From an uncultured Lachnospiraceae bacterium (GTDB lineage Bacteria; Bacillota; Clostridia; Lachnospirales; Lachnospiraceae), in NCBI GenBank assembly GCA_945492935.1, contig CALYVE010000004.1, positions 1 through 24,516 on the forward strand: DNA of 24,516 nucleotides. The letters are read 5' to 3'. The notes beneath the pieces were generated by a model that worked only from the letters and a program-made list of their open reading frames with translations, searched no databases and was not told where the DNA came from. The position numbers were made by a program, and so were the translations under genes. Positions 14,720-22,625 of the stretch are shown here, piece after piece; position 1 is the stretch's first letter; every line of letters starts with the position of its first letter.

Positions 14720-14950
14720 ATGGGTTTTGATTTAAAGGGTAAAATCGATGAGATTATCAGTAAGGTAAAAGGGGATCCAAAGCTTTTGGATAAGTTTCAG
14801 AAGGATCCGGAGAAGACAATTGAGGACGTAGCCGGTGTTGATATTCCGGATGGTCAGTTAGATGCGATTATTACAGGTGTTAAGGCGAAGCTTACAGGTG
14901 ACAAGCTTTCCGGGGTAGCAGACAAAATTGGTGGATTATTTAAGAAATAG
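14720..14950 (+). CDS. Small helical protein of unknown function
   Basis: This 76-residue, Lys/Asp-rich, probably all-helical protein has no cysteine, signal peptide or membrane segment. The start at 14720 (MGFDLKGKIDE) has GGAGG 11 bases upstream, slightly long; other in-frame starts at 14669 and 14702 have no suitable site. The middle pattern DPKLLDKFQKDPEKTIED followed by a GV-x-IP motif resembles the leader regions of Nif11/NHLP-type peptides. The ending DKIGGLFKK leaves no plausible core peptide, so I do not call it a RiPP precursor. It lies between the DUF1846 gene and thrH and is probably co-transcribed with both. Function unknown. Confidence 0.75.
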   Translation: MGFDLKGKIDEIISKVKGDPKLLDKFQKDPEKTIEDVAGVDIPDGQLDAIITGVKAKLTGDKLSGVADKIGGLFKK

Positions 14951-14973
14951 TCAGTAGACGGAGGATTAATTCA

Positions 14974-15579
14974 ATGTATATTACATGTTTAGATTTAGAA
15001 GGTGTTTTGGTTCCGGAGATTTGGATCGCTTTTGCTGAGGCAAGTGGTATTCCGGAGTTAAAGCGTACAACAAGAGATGAACCCGACTATGATAAGCTCA
15101 TGAATTGGAGAATCGGAATATTAAAGGAACACGGTTTGGGCTTGAAGGAAATTCAGGAAACAATCGCTAAAATTGATCCGATTCCGGGTGCAAAGGAATT
15201 CTTAGATGAGCTTCGTTCCATTTGCCAGGTCATCATCATCAGCGATACATTTACACAATTTGCAACGCCTTTAATGGAGAAGCTTGGTTGGCCAACAATT
15301 TTCTGCAATTCACTTGAGGTTGCACCGAATGGAGAAATTACAGGCTTCAAGATGCGTTGTGAACAGTCGAAGCTTACAACAGTAAAGGCATTGCAGTCGA
15401 TTGGATATGAAACAATCGCAAGTGGTGACAGCCACAATGATCTTGGCATGATTCAGGCAAGTAAGGCCGGTTTCTTATTCAAGAGTACAGAGCAGATTAA
15501 GGCAGATTATCCTGAACTGCCGGCATATGAGACATATGATGAATTGATGGCTGCAATTAAGCAGGAACTCGGTATGTAA
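14974..15579 (+). CDS. thrH: Phosphoserine phosphatase/homoserine phosphotransferase ThrH
   Basis: This 201-residue HAD enzyme has the ThrH-type first motif CLDLEGVLVPEIWIAF, with nucleophile D7 and Glu (E9) where most HAD phosphatases have Asp. Motif II serine/threonine is in VIIISDTFTQF, the motif III lysine region is around MRCEQSKLTTV, and GDSHNDLGMI provides the metal-binding acids. ThrH can hydrolyse phosphoserine and transfer its phosphate to homoserine, linking serine and threonine synthesis. GGAGG precedes ATG 14974. A terminator immediately after the stop closes the DUF1846-small protein-thrH unit. Confidence 0.92.
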   Translation: MYITCLDLEGVLVPEIWIAFAEASGIPELKRTTRDEPDYDKLMNWRIGILKEHGLGLKEIQETIAKIDPIPGAKEFLDELRSICQVIIISDTFTQFATPLMEKLGWPTIFCNSLEVAPNGEITGFKMRCEQSKLTTVKALQSIGYETIASGDSHNDLGMIQASKAGFLFKSTEQIKADYPELPAYETYDELMAAIKQELGM

Positions 15580-15586
15580 TGATTTG

Positions 15587-15618
15587 GCACACCATTTCGG
15601 ATGAGATGGTGTGCTTTT
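15587..15618 (+). terminator. Terminator after thrH
   Basis: Perfect 9-bp arms GCACACCAT (15587-15595) and ATGGTGTGC (15606-15614) have a ten-base loop and are followed by TTTT. They end the thrH unit and separate it from the lipid kinase gene. Confidence 0.85.
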
Positions 15619-15653
15619 GTAGCACAAAAGACAAATATAAGGGGAGACAAAGG

Positions 15654-16577
15654 ATGTTATATTTCATTGTAAATCAGACAGCTAAGACAGGGAAGTCGAT
15701 GGGGATCTGGAGAGAGGTTCGAACATACCTGAAGGACTGGCATGTTCCATACAAAGCATTTCGCACACAATATGCCGGACATGCACGTTTATTAGCGAAA
15801 AAGATATCTTCTCTGCCGGACGATGATATTCGTATCGTAGTGTTGGGCGGAGATGGTACGATGAATGAGGTGATTAACGGCATTGTAGATTTTGAACGTG
15901 TCAAGGTCGGTTTGATTCCGGCGGGCTCCGGAAATGATTTTGCGAAGGGCGCAAAGATTACGACTGATGTTGAACAGAATCTTCGAAATATAATATTTAA
16001 TGAAAATGTTTATGCCTGTGACTTAGGTCTTGTATCTTATGAAGGATGTGAGAAACCTCACTACTTTGCGATAAGTGCCGGCTATGGATTTGATGCAATT
16101 GTATGTAAGCTTACAAATGAATCGAAGCTCAAAATGAAATTAAACAAGTTTGGTCTCGGAAAGATGGCATATATTCTGATTACCATCAAGACGTTACTTT
16201 CGATGCGTACATGCCGTGCAACTGTCAAATTAGACGGCAGATCAACCGTTGGATATAACCAGCTTGTTTTTTCGGCATCGATGAATGCAAAGGCTGAGGG
16301 CGGTGGTGTTCCTATGACACCAAAGGCAAAGATGAATGACGGCAAATTATCTCTTTGTACAGTGCATGATATTCCGGTATGGAGAACATTTTTTGTTTTG
16401 CCGTTTCTAATCATTGGAAAGCATGAGAAATTCCGCTGCTTCTCAATTAAAGAATACGAAAGTATGTATGTTTCGTTATCGAAACCTATGACTCTGCATG
16501 CAGACGGAGAATTTCTGGCAGACACAAAAAAGATGCGCTTTGAGTGTATGCCCGGAGTATTGCGTATAATAAAGTAA
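15654..16577 (+). CDS. Diacylglycerol kinase family lipid kinase (DagK/YegS-like)
   Basis: This 307-residue protein has the DAG-kinase catalytic signature GGDGT at 65-69 (VVLGGDGTMNEVINGI), followed by GLIPAGSGNDFAKG for nucleotide binding. In the second domain it has the sequence LHADGEFL near the C-terminus. It would phosphorylate diacylglycerol or a related lipid at the membrane surface, returning it to phospholipid synthesis. The start at 15654 has GGGGAG about seven bases upstream and gives the normal family N-terminus (MLYFIVNQTAKTG). A longer frame from 15579 would read through the thrH terminator and is rejected. Confidence 0.9.
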   Translation: MLYFIVNQTAKTGKSMGIWREVRTYLKDWHVPYKAFRTQYAGHARLLAKKISSLPDDDIRIVVLGGDGTMNEVINGIVDFERVKVGLIPAGSGNDFAKGAKITTDVEQNLRNIIFNENVYACDLGLVSYEGCEKPHYFAISAGYGFDAIVCKLTNESKLKMKLNKFGLGKMAYILITIKTLLSMRTCRATVKLDGRSTVGYNQLVFSASMNAKAEGGGVPMTPKAKMNDGKLSLCTVHDIPVWRTFFVLPFLIIGKHEKFRCFSIKEYESMYVSLSKPMTLHADGEFLADTKKMRFECMPGVLRIIK

Positions 16578-16637
16578 TACATGAAGTTATAGATTTTTTT
16601 TGTCAGAAATAACTGGCATTATGAAGGAGGGTTTTCA

Positions 16638-16820
16638 ATGGAAAATTATCAGGACATAGAAAACATAATTACGTTGTTGGATGATCGTATGGGGTCAGGT
16701 GTTGCACGTATTAAACTCCATGTGGATGATACTGTACAGGAAGGTGAGACCTTGGAAACATATCATCACGGAAGATGTGATGTAGGTAGTGCCTGGGCAA
16801 AGGGAAATTGTGATGTTTAA
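16638..16820 (+). CDS. 60-residue conserved-looking protein upstream of the MetH/MTHFR fusion
   Basis: ATG 16638 has a strong GGAGGG ribosome binding site. The protein has an acidic helical first half (MENYQDIENIITLLDDRMG) and a distinctive C-terminal motif YHHGRCDVGSAWAKG (42-56). Its paired histidines and C47, with C58 near the end, could bind a metal. Its last eight bases overlap the start of the next gene, which indicates translational coupling and a functional tie to methionine synthesis. I recall similar short proteins in related bacteria, but I know of no function. Possibilities are zinc handling for the thiol-zinc methyltransferase or a regulatory subunit; both are inference. Confidence 0.75.
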   Translation: MENYQDIENIITLLDDRMGSGVARIKLHVDDTVQEGETLETYHHGRCDVGSAWAKGNCDV

Positions 16821-18621
16821 ATCATATTTACAAAACCATAAGCTTCTTGCGGATGGCTCCTTCGGTACGTATTATGCTGATTGCTTTGAAACAGGGGAGG
16901 CCCCTGAAATCGCGAATACGAATGCCCCGGAACGTGTGGTTTCAATTCATAAAGCATATCTTGAAGCAGGTGCAAAGCTGATTCGTACCAATACGTTCGC
17001 ATCGAATACGGCATATCTCGGGAACGACATCTCGGTTGTAAAGGCAAACATCAAGGCGGCAATCAAGCATGCCAGGCAGGCAATTCGCGAGTCGGGTGCA
17101 GATGCAGATACAACCTTTATCGCAGGTGATATCGGACCGATTCCGACGGACGTTTCCAGAGAGCAATCCGATGTAGAAGAAGAGTATTATCAGATAGCAA
17201 AGACCTTTCTTGATGAGGGAATTACGATTCTGAACTTTGAAACATTTGCTTCGATAAATGTGATAGTTCCTGTTTTGGAGCGTATTGCGAGCGAAGAATT
17301 GTTTATTATTGTACAGTTTTCCGTTAATCAGTATGGCTACACGAATCAGGGACTTCGTGCAAGCAAACTATTTGATGTTGTGAAGAAACTGCCGATGGTA
17401 AATGCCATTGGACTAAATTGCGGCGTCGGACCGGGACACATGAAACAAATTTTTGAGGAGCTTTCCGGAACAGATAAGTATTTGATTGCGCTTCCGAATG
17501 CAGGTTATCCAAGACGTGTCCGAAATAAGATTACTTTTTCGGACAATGCCGCATATTTTGCAAAACAGGTCCGTGCGCTTATGCAGTTGGACGTTGATAT
17601 CATCGGAGGCTGTTGTGGTACAACCCCAACATTTATTAAAGAACTTCATGATACATTAAGCTTCGTACAACAACCACATAAGAAATCGGACAAAACAGTT
17701 GCAAAGGATAACGAATCCGTACCGCATAAAGGTTTTATATATAATTCAGATGGAACAATCAAGACACGTAAGCTTTTGGCGGTTGAACTTGCTCCGCCGT
17801 TTGATGCGAATGATGACCGAATTATTCGGGCTGCGCGTATGCTGCAGAATGCCAATGTTGATGTGCTTACATTTCCGGATTCGCCATCCGGACGTACGCG
17901 AATTGATTCGATTTTGATGGCAAAAAAAATCAGACAGGAGACGGGTATGGCTGTTATGCCGCATATTTGTTGTCGAGACAAAAATGCAATCGCAATTCGC
18001 TCGCAGCTCCTTGGTTCACATATTAACGATATTTTGAACTTTCTTGTTGTGACAGGCGATCCGATTCCGTCTATGGTTCGCGAGAGCACAAAGGCTGTTT
18101 TTAATTTTGATTCTGTTGGGCTTATGCAGATGCTTCGTGATATGAATGATGAAATGTTTGCTGCTTCTCCAATGTGTTATGGTGGGGCAATCAATCATAA
18201 CAGACGAAATTTAGATATAGAGATCAAGCGTGTAATTCGCAAAATGGAAGCGGGTGCGTCCTTCTTCCTGACACAACCGATTTTTAGTGAAGATGATATT
18301 AAACATCTCCGAACAATAAAAGCAAAGACCGGCGCACGCATTTTATGTGGTATTATGCCACTTGTCAGCCGAAAAAATGCAAACTTTATGAAAAATGAAA
18401 TTGCGGGAGTATCCGTTACAGATGCAGTTATCGAGCGTTATCCGGAGAATGCAACGAAGGAAGAGGGAGAGGCCATTGGAATTTGCATTGCCAAAGAAAT
18501 GATTGCCGCAACCTATGATTTTGTAGATGGTTATTATTTCTCGTTTCCATTTAACCGTGTTCATATGCTTCCGGCGATTCTTTTTGGGTTAGGGGAAGAA
18601 TTATGTCAGGAAACAAATTGA
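16813..18621 (+). CDS. Bifunctional homocysteine S-methyltransferase/methylenetetrahydrofolate reductase
   Basis: This 602-residue fusion resembles B. subtilis YitJ. Residues 1 to about 285 form the Zn-dependent homocysteine methyltransferase barrel, with zinc-thiol ligands C203 in LNCGVGP and C267-C268 in GGCCGTTP. After a linker (about 288-318), residues from LLAVELAPPF to the end form the FAD-dependent methylenetetrahydrofolate reductase, with LTFPDSPSGR, MPHICCRDKN and LVVTGDPIP. One polypeptide would make 5-methyl-tetrahydrofolate and methylate homocysteine to methionine. The cobalamin-binding module of full MetH is absent here. The start at 16813 overlaps the 60-residue gene; AAAGGG provides the ribosome binding site. 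Its 3' end overlaps the TraX-like gene by 19 bases. Confidence 0.93.
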   Translation: MFKSYLQNHKLLADGSFGTYYADCFETGEAPEIANTNAPERVVSIHKAYLEAGAKLIRTNTFASNTAYLGNDISVVKANIKAAIKHARQAIRESGADADTTFIAGDIGPIPTDVSREQSDVEEEYYQIAKTFLDEGITILNFETFASINVIVPVLERIASEELFIIVQFSVNQYGYTNQGLRASKLFDVVKKLPMVNAIGLNCGVGPGHMKQIFEELSGTDKYLIALPNAGYPRRVRNKITFSDNAAYFAKQVRALMQLDVDIIGGCCGTTPTFIKELHDTLSFVQQPHKKSDKTVAKDNESVPHKGFIYNSDGTIKTRKLLAVELAPPFDANDDRIIRAARMLQNANVDVLTFPDSPSGRTRIDSILMAKKIRQETGMAVMPHICCRDKNAIAIRSQLLGSHINDILNFLVVTGDPIPSMVRESTKAVFNFDSVGLMQMLRDMNDEMFAASPMCYGGAINHNRRNLDIEIKRVIRKMEAGASFFLTQPIFSEDDIKHLRTIKAKTGARILCGIMPLVSRKNANFMKNEIAGVSVTDAVIERYPENATKEEGEAIGICIAKEMIAATYDFVDGYYFSFPFNRVHMLPAILFGLGEELCQETN

Positions 18622-19358
18622 AATGGATTGCAATGCTTACAATGTTGATTGACCATACAGGCGCTGTTGTTGTGTGGCCATTTATTGAAGCGCATCCTGA
18701 AATTCATGGTTCGGGGGACAATTTAAAACTTACCGGACTTGTAATGTTATATTTTATGATGCGCTTGATTGGTCGTATTGCATTTCCGATATTTATTTTT
18801 TTACTTATACAAGGTTTTTCAAAAACGCACAATCGTATTATGTACTTTGTGCGTTTACTTTTGTTTGCTATTATTTCCGAAATACCATTTGATCTTGCCT
18901 TCACGCTTCGCGGGGAGGACGTTAGGGCAGGACAGTTGGTGGAATTTTCGTATCAGAATGTTTTTTTTACACTTGCATTTGGCCTTATATCGATAACCTT
19001 GATTGATGCAATTGATAATTTATGTAAGGAACCAAGCTTGCGAATGATCGGTATTCTTTTGACAGCACTTGGGGCAATGGCTATAGCATACCTGTCTCGA
19101 GCAGACTATGATGTGATGGGGATTGTTGCCATAATACTTGCATATGCTTTCCGGGATAATAAGGTAAAGCAGATGCTGGCTTGTATTGTGACACTTTCTG
19201 TTGTATCCGTCATAGAAGTTGTGGCGTTGCTCGGATTGCCGTTTGTTCTGAAATACAATGGCGAGCGCGGACACGGAAACAAATATCTATTCTATGCGTT
19301 TTATCCTGTACATCTGTTGATGCTGGTCGGTATTCGTGCACTTTGTGGTAATTTCTAG
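18603..19358 (+). CDS. TraX family membrane protein
   Basis: This 251-residue polytopic membrane protein begins NKLKWIAMLTMLIDHTGAVV and continues MMRLIGRIAFPIFIFLLIQGF and LLLFAIISEIPFDLAF, all characteristic of the TraX family. About seven or eight hydrophobic segments are visible. TraX of the F plasmid acetylates pilin; chromosomal Firmicute members have no conjugation genes around them, as here, and probably act as membrane acyltransferases on another substrate. GGGGAAG precedes ATG 18603, and the 19-base overlap with the methionine synthase fusion indicates one operon. The functional link with methionine synthesis is unclear. Confidence 0.85.
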   Translation: MSGNKLKWIAMLTMLIDHTGAVVVWPFIEAHPEIHGSGDNLKLTGLVMLYFMMRLIGRIAFPIFIFLLIQGFSKTHNRIMYFVRLLLFAIISEIPFDLAFTLRGEDVRAGQLVEFSYQNVFFTLAFGLISITLIDAIDNLCKEPSLRMIGILLTALGAMAIAYLSRADYDVMGIVAIILAYAFRDNKVKQMLACIVTLSVVSVIEVVALLGLPFVLKYNGERGHGNKYLFYAFYPVHLLMLVGIRALCGNF

Positions 19359-19460
19359 CATTTGTTACATTTACGATACAACTTCTATGTATTGTACGAT
19401 CATAGGGTGCATGCGCATACAGATTTTGAAGGAAATCATGCAAAGGGGGATAGATTACGT

Positions 19461-20117
19461 ATGATGAAAATTCTTGTTGTGGATGATGAATATCCAATTG
19501 CAAATCTAATAAAAGAAACGTTAGAGGGTACAGGCGAGTATTCATGTACTTGTGTATATGATGGGGAAGAGGCATCGAATGCAATTGAAAATGCGGTTTT
19601 TGATTTGGTATTGCTTGACGTCATGCTTCCAAAGATTAATGGGTTTGAATTGATTGAGTATATTCGGGAATATGATGTGCCGGTTATTTTTCTTACGGCA
19701 AAAGCCGATGTACGAGACCGTGTCAAGGGACTTCGACTGGGAGCGGAAGACTATATTGTAAAACCGTTTGACAGGATTGAGCTTATTGCAAGAGTGGAGG
19801 TTGTACTTCGTCGCTTCCATAAGTTTGCCGAAAAGATTCATGTTTGCGACGTGGTGATAGATCCGATATCAAGAAGCGTTGTGAAAGATGGAAAGCAGAT
19901 AGAGCTTACCTATAAGGAATTTGATTTATTAATGTTGCTTGTCAAAAACAAAAATATTGCTCTTTATCGTGAGACAATTTATGAACGTGTCTGGGGCGAT
20001 TTGTATGATGACGATACGAGAACCGTTGATTTACACATCAATCGTATTCGTAAAAAACTTGGTTTCGAAAAGCAAATTCAGACTGTGTTTAAGGTAGGAT
20101 ACCGTTTTGTGGAGTAA
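19461..20117 (+). CDS. OmpR/PhoB-type response regulator
   Basis: This 218-residue protein has a receiver domain (1 to about 118) with acidic pair D8-D9, phospho-acceptor D53 in LVLLDVMLP, T79 and K101 in IVKPFD. A winged-helix DNA-binding domain (about 128-218) includes LTYKEFDLLMLLVKNK and VDLHINRIRKKLG. The start at 19461 follows AAAGGGGGA; the longer open frame from 19362 lacks a ribosome binding site and adds unrelated residues. The cognate kinase gene begins three bases after its stop. The 102 bases upstream hold no promoter I would defend. Confidence 0.93.
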   Translation: MMKILVVDDEYPIANLIKETLEGTGEYSCTCVYDGEEASNAIENAVFDLVLLDVMLPKINGFELIEYIREYDVPVIFLTAKADVRDRVKGLRLGAEDYIVKPFDRIELIARVEVVLRRFHKFAEKIHVCDVVIDPISRSVVKDGKQIELTYKEFDLLMLLVKNKNIALYRETIYERVWGDLYDDDTRTVDLHINRIRKKLGFEKQIQTVFKVGYRFVE

Positions 20118-20120
20118 ACT

Positions 20121-21524
20121 ATGAAAATTTCATTTAAAATCTTTATAATGACATATTGCCTGCTTATGGTACTTACTGCCGTTGGCGGTTTTTTGATTAT
20201 CAACAATCTCTATCATTCAGAGTATGAACAAAAGGTATCCGAAACAGAACGGACAATGAATATGCTTACAATCTACATTTCATCGATTGAGGATGTGCCG
20301 GAGCAGACGTACAAAAAATATTCTCTTGCCGGATTTGAGCGTCAGATCGGAATGACAAACAATGGCGAGATGACACCGTTTGTTGGAGATTATGAGATGT
20401 GGGAGGAAAAAAACCGGTTGTCTTCTGTAACAGATTTAAAAAACGGGGAAACGGTGTTAGGCGTTGTTACTGTTGACGGAGAGCAGACTTTGCAAATATC
20501 CAGAAGATTGGATGATTACTATTTGATTGTATATGGTAGTTTGCGTGATGTATTTGCTCGTCGTGAGTCAAATTATCAGCTATACCGGAAGCTGATTTTG
20601 GCTTCCTCAGTTGTAGTTGCCGTAATTCTTTTGGTATTTTCGAGCTTTATTACAAGACCTATCTCAAAGATTACAAAAGCGGCTGAGCAGATCTCTGCCG
20701 GAGATTATTCTGTCCGTGTGGATGAAAGCTATCGGGCGATGCGTTCATGCGAGGTTCAAAGTTTAGGCATTACACTAAATGAACTGGCAAGCAGAACAGA
20801 AGATTATATCGGGGCACTTCAAAATGAGGCTCGAAAGCAGGAGGATTTTGTAGGCAATTTTACACATGAAATAAAGACTCCGCTCACATCAATTATTGGT
20901 TATGCAGATTTGCTTCGTTCCGGAAATATATCACAGGACAAGCAATATGAGTATAGTAATTTTATTTACCGGGAAGGAAAACGTTTGGAACAAATGTCTT
21001 TTCATTTGCTTGATCTCATTGTAATGGATAAAGCAGATTTCGAGCTTAGCCGCATATCCATTGGTTCAATCTTTAAACAGCTACAGTCGGAGGCTGTCTT
21101 TGTCGAAAAGAAATATAGTATTTCGATTGTGTTTCATTTTGACAAGGCCCATGTAATGGCTGAACCTGCTTTATTGATTGCGATGCTGATTAACTTGCTT
21201 GATAATGCGGGCAAGGCTTCCCAAGCCGGAGGGAAGGTGATGGTAATTGGTGTGCATGAAGATAAGAAATACCGAATTTGCGTCTCGGATGAGGGATATG
21301 GTATTCCGGAGGACCAGATTGACAAAATAAAGGAACCATTTTACATGGTTGATAAATCGCGTGCCCGTAAACAAGGAGGTGCCGGACTTGGACTGGCCCT
21401 TTGTACACGGATAGCGAAGATTCATAACAGTGAGTTAAACATCGTAAGCACGGTTGGGGTTGGTACAGACATTTCCGTAACAATTTCATGTGCAGAAGAT
21501 AATAAGGAGATAGAATATGCATAA
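20121..21524 (+). CDS. Sensor histidine kinase
   Basis: This 467-residue membrane kinase has a transmembrane segment at about 7-28, an extracellular sensing region (about 30-155) without a recognisable domain, and a second segment at about 157-177. A HAMP linker follows (TRPISKITKAAEQISAGDYS), then a HisKA domain with phospho-acceptor H249 in FTHEIKTPLTS. The ATPase has the N box (LINLLDNAGKAS), the G1 box (DEGYGIP) and the G2 box (GAGLGLAL). It phosphorylates the response regulator encoded just upstream. Its last eight bases overlap the next gene, tying the three together. Confidence 0.94.
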   Translation: MKISFKIFIMTYCLLMVLTAVGGFLIINNLYHSEYEQKVSETERTMNMLTIYISSIEDVPEQTYKKYSLAGFERQIGMTNNGEMTPFVGDYEMWEEKNRLSSVTDLKNGETVLGVVTVDGEQTLQISRRLDDYYLIVYGSLRDVFARRESNYQLYRKLILASSVVVAVILLVFSSFITRPISKITKAAEQISAGDYSVRVDESYRAMRSCEVQSLGITLNELASRTEDYIGALQNEARKQEDFVGNFTHEIKTPLTSIIGYADLLRSGNISQDKQYEYSNFIYREGKRLEQMSFHLLDLIVMDKADFELSRISIGSIFKQLQSEAVFVEKKYSISIVFHFDKAHVMAEPALLIAMLINLLDNAGKASQAGGKVMVIGVHEDKKYRICVSDEGYGIPEDQIDKIKEPFYMVDKSRARKQGGAGLGLALCTRIAKIHNSELNIVSTVGVGTDISVTISCAEDNKEIEYA

Positions 21525-22347
21525 GCGCAGCAAGGCGAAAATGGCGATAAAAATATGTGTTTCAATTGTTGCTTTGATTGTGATTACTTTGCTCGCTCTC
21601 GAGATTCCGAAATTGATTTATCAAAGGGAGGATGAACGATTGCAAAAAAAGATTACGAAAAGTGACTATTCGGCCGTCAACACGACGGTTATGATGACTG
21701 ATAATCAACTGAGTGACGCCATGTTAAACAATGATTCCGTGTTTGTTGAAACAGACAAGACATATACAGACAGTCAAATGAATGAATATGAGAATCGTAT
21801 TCTTCAGACACTTTCGGAGAGTCTGAGCGAAAAAGGACAAAAGGCGCTTGCGTCAGTGTTTAACGATAAAGGAGCAAATCCGAAACTGAAAGCTCTCAAA
21901 ATATTAGCTATTGAAGATGAAGTCATTTATTCCGGAGAAATCGGAATATTATCGTTTTATAATCCGGTTTATATGTCATCGGCAGGAACGATTGTATTTG
22001 ATATGAACAGCGGAAAAATGCTTCGGATTTCCCTTTGGTTTTGGGATGAAAGTGCCGATTATTCAGAAGTTACATTGGATTCGAGTAATAAGGAAGTTGG
22101 CTTCACGGAAGAGGATTTATGGGGAGTACATGATTTAAACAAGAGTTTTCTTTTGGCGGAGTCGTATAATGATTACACAGAGTGTTTTGTGCAGTCCGGA
22201 AATAGCTATTTATACATAAATCCATATGAAATAGTGAATCCGCATTACGAGAGTGATGAACATGGAGAATATTTATGTTGGGATTACAATCACGCAAGTG
22301 AAAATCTAATGCAATATGTAAATGATATAGAATTAAGCTATTATTAA
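21517..22347 (+). CDS. Membrane-anchored protein of unknown function in the two-component operon
   Basis: This 276-residue protein has a short positive N-terminus and one hydrophobic segment (about 10-30), then a long extracytoplasmic part that is acidic and rich in Tyr, Ser and Asn. Internal landmarks are NRILQTLSESLSEKGQKA, EVIYSGEIGILSFYNPVYMSS and DMNSGKMLRISLWFWDES, suggesting a mixed alpha/beta fold. I recognise no domain; there are two cysteines in the outer region (CFVQ and CWDY). AAGGAGAT precedes ATG 21517, which overlaps the kinase stop. It may be an accessory sensor of the kinase or an output of the system. A terminator overlaps its stop codon. Confidence 0.8.
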   Translation: MHKRSKAKMAIKICVSIVALIVITLLALEIPKLIYQREDERLQKKITKSDYSAVNTTVMMTDNQLSDAMLNNDSVFVETDKTYTDSQMNEYENRILQTLSESLSEKGQKALASVFNDKGANPKLKALKILAIEDEVIYSGEIGILSFYNPVYMSSAGTIVFDMNSGKMLRISLWFWDESADYSEVTLDSSNKEVGFTEEDLWGVHDLNKSFLLAESYNDYTECFVQSGNSYLYINPYEIVNPHYESDEHGEYLCWDYNHASENLMQYVNDIELSYY

Positions 22348-22369
22348 CCCGGAGCCTGCTCCGGGTTTT
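22346..22369 (+). terminator. Terminator of the two-component operon
   Basis: Arms AACCCGGAGC (22346-22355) and GCTCCGGGTT (22358-22367), with a tight loop, run into TTTT. The hairpin starts within the stop codon of the preceding gene. Confidence 0.88.
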
Positions 22370-22378
22370 CCTGCATAT

Positions 22379-22407
22379 TTGCGTTTTTATTGCGCATATG
22401 ATAAAAT
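22379..22407 (+). promoter_or_regulatory. Promoter of glmS
   Basis: TTGCGT (22379-22384) and TAAAAT (22402-22407) are separated by 17 bases. Transcription would begin near 22414, about 45 bases before the ribozyme cleavage site and about 210 before the glmS start codon. Confidence 0.55.
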
Positions 22408-22440
22408 GAGGTGTCTATTATTTTGGGAGGAAATAGATTT

Positions 22441-22590
22441 CGAAAGGTTAAGAACCTTAGCGCCAGAACCTTGCAGATGCTGTCAAGGGTGACGAGGTGA
22501 AGAGTTATCGAAAATTCGGCGGATGCTCTTCCGTATTGCTGAGTGCGTATATTGGAGCAAATATGAGGGTAACTTCAAAACAAATATCCA
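22441..22590 (+). ncRNA. glmS ribozyme-riboswitch
   Basis: The leader of glmS carries the conserved pieces of the glmS ribozyme in order. AGCGCCAGAACC starts at 22459, GTGACGAGGTG lies at about 22489-22499, then ATCGAAAATTCGGCGGATGC and finally GAGGGTAACTTC near 22565. Cleavage is expected between A22459 and G22460. The established mechanism is self-cleavage using glucosamine-6-phosphate as cofactor, after which the downstream mRNA is degraded. The end of the RNA is approximate. A perfect 6-bp hairpin (AAGGTT/AACCTT, 22444-22458) ends one base before the cleavage site. The octamer AGAACCTT occurs on both sides of it. Confidence 0.93.
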
Positions 22591-22625
22591 ATAGTTCAGC
22601 AAATAAATGAATAGAGGTATATATT

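Noticed and set aside
14720..14950. RiPP precursor peptide
   Set aside because: The leader-like pattern is not followed by a core rich in Cys, Ser or Thr, and there is no maturation enzyme or exporter dedicated to it nearby.
16578..16637. Possible SAM riboswitch or T-box ahead of the methionine genes
   Set aside because: Only 60 bases lie between genes, with no conserved SAM-I or T-box sequence.
18603..19358. Sign of an integrated conjugative element, given TraX
   Set aside because: No integrase, relaxase, type IV secretion or attachment repeats are seen; the neighbours are housekeeping genes and TraX homologues are common on Firmicute chromosomes.
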